From: Oscillospiraceae bacterium | GTDB taxonomy: Bacteria > Bacillota > Clostridia > Oscillospirales > CAG-382 | Assembly: GCA_015064895.1 (NCBI GenBank) | Contig: SVRI01000001.1 | Span: 266,787 to 330,786, forward strand | Direction of reading: 5' to 3' | DNA length: 64,000 bases | Shown: positions 59,666-64,000 of the stretch, one piece after another | Numbering within the stretch: the first letter of the stretch is position 1 | Layout of the letters: every line of letters begins with the position of its first letter | Program-made: the position numbers and the translations under genes | The notes under the pieces: generated by a model | The model's input: only the letters and a program-made list of their open reading frames with translations | Databases searched by the model: none | What the model was told of the DNA's origin: nothing

Positions 59666-62053
59666 ATGAAAAGAATAAAGCAAACCATTCTATTACTTGT
59701 TTTGACAATTTTAATATGTACCGTGACAGCTTTTGCACAAAGTCCTGAAATAACCGGCACTTCCGTGCGTATAGAAGAGCCTGTCGGCATTCGTGTGATT
59801 GCTGAAATCGGCGCAGACTTTGCCGAAAGCTCTGTCGAAGAATATGGTTTTCTTGTTGCCCGTAAGGTGTTTCTTACTAAAGACGGTCTTGAAAATACAG
59901 ACCTGACACTGGACAGCGGTGTCCGTTACACGAAGGGCATTTCGTATGGATTTGAAAACGGAGAGCCGGTCGACCGCTTCTTTGACAAAAACGATGAGAT
60001 AGTTGCTTTTGCTGCAAATGCTCACGGTGTACCCGAACGTTTTTATTCCGAATCACTTGTAGTACGTCCTTATGCCGTTTTGAAAGACGGCAGTGTAAGT
60101 TACGGTGCTCCGACTCAAACGAGCATTTACGGCGAAGCCAAAAAACTTGCCGCCGATACCGACCTTTATGAGTCGCTGTCAAACGAACAAAAAGCGTTAG
60201 TTTACGGTGTTATACTTGCGGTTGAGGGCGAGCCTTATATCCTTAACAGGGACGATTTTCGGATTGTACTTTCAAGCGAGGTTGTCAAGAACGAGAACCC
60301 TTCATATTCTGTAAGTTACAAGCTTTTTAACCCATTTACAGGGGAGATTCTTGAAAGTGTCAAGGGAAGAAAGAGATCTAAAATTCGCAGTGAAATCGAC
60401 GAAATGCTTTTGTCTTCCGGCTGTATTGTCCCCGTGTATGACGGTGTTGTTCAGGACACAACAGAGGGGTATGTTGTTGGCAACATTTCCGATTTTGTAC
60501 CTATGTGGATTGGAAATACCGACCTTGACGAAGGCAGAATATACCTCTCGGTATACGATAAAACCCTTGCCTGCAAGGACTGTATAGGTGAATATATATC
60601 GGAAAATCCGATGTCTGTATCGGCCAACATCAATACACCCGTGTCCGTTTTTGGCGGAAAACTTGAAAATCCGCAGTTTGCTTTGTCGGATATGACAAGG
60701 GTTGTCTCAAAGGATAAGTCCCTTCTTTGCCGAAACGGTGATGTTTACTCCGACTATGTAAAGGCATATGTTTCGATTGATGCAAGCCAAAATGCCGAAT
60801 ATATTATTGTTATTTCGGATACAGACGAAAGTATAACAGATGAAAAGTGTCAAAAACACACATTTTTTGACGTAAGCTTTTATATTGACGGTGAGCTTTA
60901 CGAAACAAGAAGCGTGCTTTTCGGCACAAGCACAAGTCTTCCCGAAGTTCCCGAAAAGGACGGCTACACCTTCCTCTACTGGTCGCAGTCTGAGAACGGC
61001 GAGGCGGTAAATGTTGAATCGGAAGTGATTACTCAAAGCACAACTTATTACGCCGTATTTGAAAAAAATCCCGTTTACTATGAAGTAAAGTTCATAGTAA
61101 ACGGCGAGGAATATGCGTCACAGCAGGTACTTGAGGGCGAGTGCTCTACACTTCCGCAAACTCCCGAAAAGGACGGCTACACCTTCCTTTACTGGTCGCA
61201 GTCTGAGAACGGAGAGCCTGTAGACGTCGAATCAAATGCAATAACCCAAAACACCTCATACCATGCCGTGTTCAAGAAAAATCCCGTATACTATGAAGTA
61301 AAGTTTACGGTAGACGGCGAGGAATATGTTTCCGTACAGGTGCTTGAGGGTGAGTGTCCTACACTTCCGCAAGAGCCTCAACTTGAAGGATATGCCTTCC
61401 TCGGCTGGTCTATATCTGAAAACGGAGCAGTTGTATATCCCGAAGACATCCCTGTAAATTCCGATGCAGTATACTTTGCCGTATTTGAAAAGCTGATAGT
61501 CTACCACAGTGTTACATTTATTTTTGACGGACAGATACTCACAGAGTATAAAGTACTGTCGGGCGATGCGGTAAATGCACCCGAAAATGTACCCGAAACG
61601 GCAGAGGAATATAAGTTTATGGGCTGGTCAATGGAAAATGACAATGACAGAACAGGCATTATTGATGTTTCTTCCGTTACCATTGAAAGCGATACGGTTT
61701 TCTATTCCGTAATTATAACAAATCCCAACTCCGAGGAATTTATGCTCAAGATTAACAAGGGATATGATGAGCTTGACAAAATCAAGCGAGTTACGGGAAA
61801 CGCAAAGAAGGCACTTACCTTAATCAGAGATACCATTAAACTTGTCATCGATGATGCAAACGATTTCAAATATGTCGACCGAAACTATGTAATTGACATT
61901 TACGGCGATAAAATCGAGGAAGTTAAAAAGATAATCAAGGTAGATATGACAGAAGCGGAAAGAAGCCAGTTTGCAAATCTCATAAAGAGTAACGTAACAG
62001 ACGAGGTTGAAGAATTCCTCAAGGTTTACTTCAAATTCACCATAGAAATATAA
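59666..62053 (+). CDS. Secreted surface protein with InlB-type (Flg_new) repeats and S-layer-like module
   Basis: 795 residues from ATG 59666 with CGGAGAG upstream. Signal peptide ends near TAFAQ. Residues about 25-190 form an unrecognised domain (SVRIEEPVGIRVIAEIGADF). Residues about 195-395 match the C-terminal module of the two SLH proteins (LFNPFTGEILESV; YSDYVKAYVSIDASQ; AEYIIVISD). Four InlB B-repeat-type units follow, about 410-690 (VPEKDGYTFLYWSQSENGEA repeated with changes), then a helical C-terminus. No LPxTG or SLH domain is visible, so attachment is unclear; it may bind the S-layer through the shared module. Confidence 0.85.
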   Translation: MKRIKQTILLLVLTILICTVTAFAQSPEITGTSVRIEEPVGIRVIAEIGADFAESSVEEYGFLVARKVFLTKDGLENTDLTLDSGVRYTKGISYGFENGEPVDRFFDKNDEIVAFAANAHGVPERFYSESLVVRPYAVLKDGSVSYGAPTQTSIYGEAKKLAADTDLYESLSNEQKALVYGVILAVEGEPYILNRDDFRIVLSSEVVKNENPSYSVSYKLFNPFTGEILESVKGRKRSKIRSEIDEMLLSSGCIVPVYDGVVQDTTEGYVVGNISDFVPMWIGNTDLDEGRIYLSVYDKTLACKDCIGEYISENPMSVSANINTPVSVFGGKLENPQFALSDMTRVVSKDKSLLCRNGDVYSDYVKAYVSIDASQNAEYIIVISDTDESITDEKCQKHTFFDVSFYIDGELYETRSVLFGTSTSLPEVPEKDGYTFLYWSQSENGEAVNVESEVITQSTTYYAVFEKNPVYYEVKFIVNGEEYASQQVLEGECSTLPQTPEKDGYTFLYWSQSENGEPVDVESNAITQNTSYHAVFKKNPVYYEVKFTVDGEEYVSVQVLEGECPTLPQEPQLEGYAFLGWSISENGAVVYPEDIPVNSDAVYFAVFEKLIVYHSVTFIFDGQILTEYKVLSGDAVNAPENVPETAEEYKFMGWSMENDNDRTGIIDVSSVTIESDTVFYSVIITNPNSEEFMLKINKGYDELDKIKRVTGNAKKALTLIRDTIKLVIDDANDFKYVDRNYVIDIYGDKIEEVKKIIKVDMTEAERSQFANLIKSNVTDEVEEFLKVYFKFTIEI

Positions 62054-62058
62054 TAGAA

Positions 62059-62085
62059 GCACACCGCTTTGGCGGTGTGCTTTTC
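62059..62085 (+). terminator. Terminator of the InlB-repeat protein gene
   Basis: Perfect stem GCACACCGC-TTTG-GCGGTGTGC followed by TTTT. Confidence 0.9.
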
Positions 62086-62087
62086 AG

Positions 62088-62330
62088 TTATCTGATTTCT
62101 TGCTCAAGGTTGTCAAACTCGGGTGTTGAAAAGAATTCTCCCAGAGTTATTTCCAGACCGTCACAGAATTTCTTTATGGTTCTTATGGATATTTCACGTC
62201 TTGATTTGTCCATCATGCTGTAGGCTGTTGACGGAGTTACACCCGAAATGTTTGCAAGCTCATTGATTTTTATATTTCTTTCTTCACATAGTTGAGTAAA
62301 GCGGTTTACCACTGCGTCTTTTATGTCCAT
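62088..62330 (-). CDS. XRE-family helix-turn-helix regulator
   Basis: 80 residues from ATG 62330 (MDIKDAVVNRFTQL), chosen because AAGGAGG lies upstream; the longer ORF start is spurious. A complete HTH_3-type domain: NIKINELANISGVTPSTAYSMM with IRTIKKFCDGLEITLGEFF. Divergent from the protease gene; the symmetric site at 62365-62396 is a likely operator. Confidence 0.88.
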   Translation of the reverse strand: MDIKDAVVNRFTQLCEERNIKINELANISGVTPSTAYSMMDKSRREISIRTIKKFCDGLEITLGEFFSTPEFDNLEQEIR

Positions 62331-62364
62331 TTTTTTAATCCTCCTTAGTAATATTGTAAAAAAT

Positions 62365-62396
62365 ATTACGTTTTTGCGTATACGCACTTGCGTAAT
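62365..62396. promoter_or_regulatory. Composite palindromic operator near the XRE gene
   Basis: ATTACG and CGTAAT 20 bp apart enclose the perfect 10-bp palindrome GCGTATACGC. It lies 35 bp upstream of the XRE start, so autorepression is plausible. Confidence 0.6.
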
Positions 62397-62470
62397 AGAT
62401 GGACTTGTGATAAAATAATGTAAAAATACACGTATATGTTGTATTTTGCAAACAATTAACCATTAGTTGA

Positions 62471-62499
62471 TTGACATACAAGTGTATAGATGATATACT
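62471..62499 (+). promoter_or_regulatory. Promoter of the HtrA-like protease operon
   Basis: TTGACA, 17 bp, TATACT, about 30 bp upstream of the coding start. Confidence 0.8.
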
Positions 62500-62528
62500 G
62501 AAAATATTAAAACCGAGGAGATGATTTT

Positions 62529-63647
62529 ATCAAAAACAGCAGAAAAGCAGTTGCCTTGATTCTGGCAGTATGCTCTATACTATTACTAACCTCTTTTGAA
62601 AGCGCAGATGTTAAGGTATACGTAAACGGAATGAGAGTAAATCAGCCGGCATATATACAGGACGGCTCCACATATATTCCTCTTCGTGCCGTTAGTGAAA
62701 CTATGGGAGCAGAGGTTGAGTGGGATGCAAAAACACGAAGTGTGTACGTTTCCTATACCGAAGACGATGCCGTTTCAAAACTTGTTGAGGATGTCAGCAA
62801 AAGCGTTGTTACAATAGTGGGAAACTATGACGGCGACGGCGATGTATATAAGTATAACAACCCAACAGCACACGGAAGCGGTGTTATATATAAGAGTAAC
62901 GGATATATTATTACGAATGCCCATGTTGTGGAGAACATCAAGAATCTTACTGTTGTATTGAATGACGGTCAGAGTCTTGCCGGAAAGGTGCTTCTTTCCA
63001 GTACCGAAGCAGATCTTGCGATAGTAAAAATAGATAAAATCGGCTTGAGTCCTGTAAAATTCGCAGAAAAGAGCACTATTCTTTCGGGAAAAACGGCTAT
63101 TGCCATCGGGACACCTATTTCTCTTACCATGAGAAACACCGTAACCAAGGGTATTGTAAGCGGCTGTGACGTTGCGCTTCCCGATTCACACTATAAGCTT
63201 ATTCAGACCGATGCTGCCATAAATCCCGGCAACAGCGGCGGGCCTCTTGTAAATGCAAAGGGTGAGCTTATAGGTATCAACTCCTCAAAGTTTGTAAGCA
63301 CCGACATTGATAATATCGGCTTTGCAATTCCCGTTGATACGGTGAAGCACGTCATTTCCCTATATGATAAATACGGAAGATTTACTATTCCCGATCTCGG
63401 TTTTTCCTTCGATGAGAGCTGGGAGGCAAAGATAGGTCTTCCCACTAAGAAGGGGCTTATCGTCAAAAAGTCCGATGCAGATATTATTCCTGTGGGAGCT
63501 GAAGTTACAAAGGTTGGCGGTGTTGAGGTTCACAGCATTGCCGACTATAACGAGGCAATAAAGGTAAAGTATGACATGGATGTAAATGTGATATCTGTTA
63601 CTTATATTCATAACGGCGAAACAGTTGAAACAAAAATTTACGGATAA
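62529..63647 (+). CDS. HtrA/DegP-like serine protease with N-terminal copper-amine-oxidase-like domain; probable ATC start
   Basis: Envelope quality-control protease, 372 residues if started at ATC 62529. GAGGAG lies eight bases before that codon, which gives a normal signal peptide (KNSRKAVALILAVCSILLLTSF). The track's TTG at 62556 would lose the basic region and has no ribosome site. The ATG at 62521 abuts the ribosome site and hits a stop after 12 codons. An approximately 50-residue CuAO_N1-like domain (YIPLRAVSETMGAEVEWDAKT) precedes a trypsin-like domain with triad His in TNAHVVEN, Asp in TEADLAIVKI and Ser in NPGNSGGPL. A C-terminal PDZ domain follows. It may be cotranscribed with the next gene (18 bp gap). 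Confidence 0.88.
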   Translation: MKNSRKAVALILAVCSILLLTSFESADVKVYVNGMRVNQPAYIQDGSTYIPLRAVSETMGAEVEWDAKTRSVYVSYTEDDAVSKLVEDVSKSVVTIVGNYDGDGDVYKYNNPTAHGSGVIYKSNGYIITNAHVVENIKNLTVVLNDGQSLAGKVLLSSTEADLAIVKIDKIGLSPVKFAEKSTILSGKTAIAIGTPISLTMRNTVTKGIVSGCDVALPDSHYKLIQTDAAINPGNSGGPLVNAKGELIGINSSKFVSTDIDNIGFAIPVDTVKHVISLYDKYGRFTIPDLGFSFDESWEAKIGLPTKKGLIVKKSDADIIPVGAEVTKVGGVEVHSIADYNEAIKVKYDMDVNVISVTYIHNGETVETKIYG

Positions 63648-63665
63648 ATCAAAAGGAGAAAAAAG

Positions 63666-64000
63666 ATGAAAAAATTATCAGCATTTATTTTGGCAGCACT
63701 CTTGCTTATGACCTTTGTTTTTGCGGAAGATGCGGCAGACGAAAAAGTTAATGACGGCAGAGTTGAAATTGAATTCTGTGTCGGAGATGCAACACTTCTC
63801 ATAAACGGCGAGGAAGTTACCGTTGAGAAGCCCTATGTTGTTGGCGAAGGTGTGACACTTGTACCCGTAAGAGTTATTACCGAGGCTTTTGGAGCAGAGG
63901 TTGGCTGGGAAGCATCTACCAAGACAATTACGCTTGAATATCCCGATGTAAGTATTGTTCTTCAGATAGGCAATCCCACAGCTGAAATCAACGGCAGAGC
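63666..64000 (+). CDS. Secreted copper-amine-oxidase-like domain protein, 3'-truncated by the window end
   Basis: Missing from the ORF track because no stop is reached. ATG 63666 has AAAGGAGAA upstream and a signal peptide (MKKLSAFILAALLLMTFVFA). The mature part begins with acidic residues and contains a CuAO_N1-type domain (VPVRVITEAFGAEVGWEAS), like the N-terminus of the adjacent HtrA. 18 bp after the protease gene, so a common operon is likely. The rest lies outside the window. Confidence 0.85.
   Translation, partial: MKKLSAFILAALLLMTFVFAEDAADEKVNDGRVEIEFCVGDATLLINGEEVTVEKPYVVGEGVTLVPVRVITEAFGAEVGWEASTKTITLEYPDVSIVLQIGNPTAEINGR

Noticed and set aside
1-64000. tRNA or rRNA genes
   Set aside because: I saw no cloverleaf with a TTCRANYC arm and no rRNA-like sequence on either strand by reading.

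Overview
The window reads as chromosome of an anaerobic, monoderm Clostridia-type bacterium (Bacillota). Supporting signs are SLH-domain S-layer proteins, lipoprotein signal peptides, AddA rather than RecBCD, an infC-rpmI-rplT operon behind an L20-type leader, 2-hydroxyacyl-CoA dehydratase activase proteins, strong AGGAGG ribosome sites and many TTGACA-17-TATAAT promoters. The intracellular sugar enzymes suggest a gut or rumen plant-glycan user. Genus cannot be set from this sequence alone.

Layout. 1-3.5 kb: 3' part of addA, then two intergenic tandem repeats. 3.8-6.8 kb: a large GH99/WbsX-like protein on the minus strand. 7.0-17.0 kb: a phage head and DNA-packaging cassette (TerS, TerL, portal, scaffold, decoration, major capsid, connector, gp10-like stabiliser) behind a promoter flanked by LexA-type GAAC-N4-GTTC boxes. 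It has no recognisable tail, lysis, integrase or replication genes and ends in a 5'-truncated gene. 17-19.4 kb: small lipoproteins and membrane proteins with local duplications. 19.6-26.3 kb: oxidoreductase, alpha-L-rhamnosidase and beta-galactosidase. 26.4-31 kb: a CoA-dehydratase activase system split into two genes at a repeat-filled gap. 31.1-33.6 kb: a znuABC-type metal importer. 33.7-36.5 kb: an AraC regulator and a Na/phosphate cotransporter. 36.7-45 kb: aldose epimerase, a second WbsX-like protein, a CE15-like esterase and a TAXI-TRAP transporter with two receptor paralogues. 45-46.4 kb: infC-rpmI-rplT. 46.9-54.1 kb: two very large, strongly codon-biased SLH proteins. 54.2-59.4 kb: a Wzx-type flippase, an AraC regulator, two sugar-phosphate isomerase-like proteins and NagB. 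59.7-64 kb: a surface protein with InlB-type repeats that shares a module with the SLH proteins, an XRE regulator, an HtrA-like protease and a copper-amine-oxidase-like domain protein cut by the window end.

How it fits together. The sugar genes form several small, separately regulated units. None of the glycoside enzymes has a signal peptide, so they probably act on imported oligosaccharides. The TAXI-TRAP system, zinc-type importer and phosphate cotransporter are uptake functions. The SLH proteins, flippase, InlB-repeat protein and HtrA belong to the cell envelope.

Most notable: (1) the SOS-linked, tail-less P22-like head cassette; (2) a dispersed intergenic element with hairpins of equal geometry but different stem sequence, placed straight after stop codons, including a 39-bp exact match between two copies 31 kb apart; (3) a C-terminal module shared by three surface proteins, plus a shared upstream direct repeat before the two S-layer genes; (4) probable non-AUG starts for infC (ATA) and the HtrA protease (ATC).
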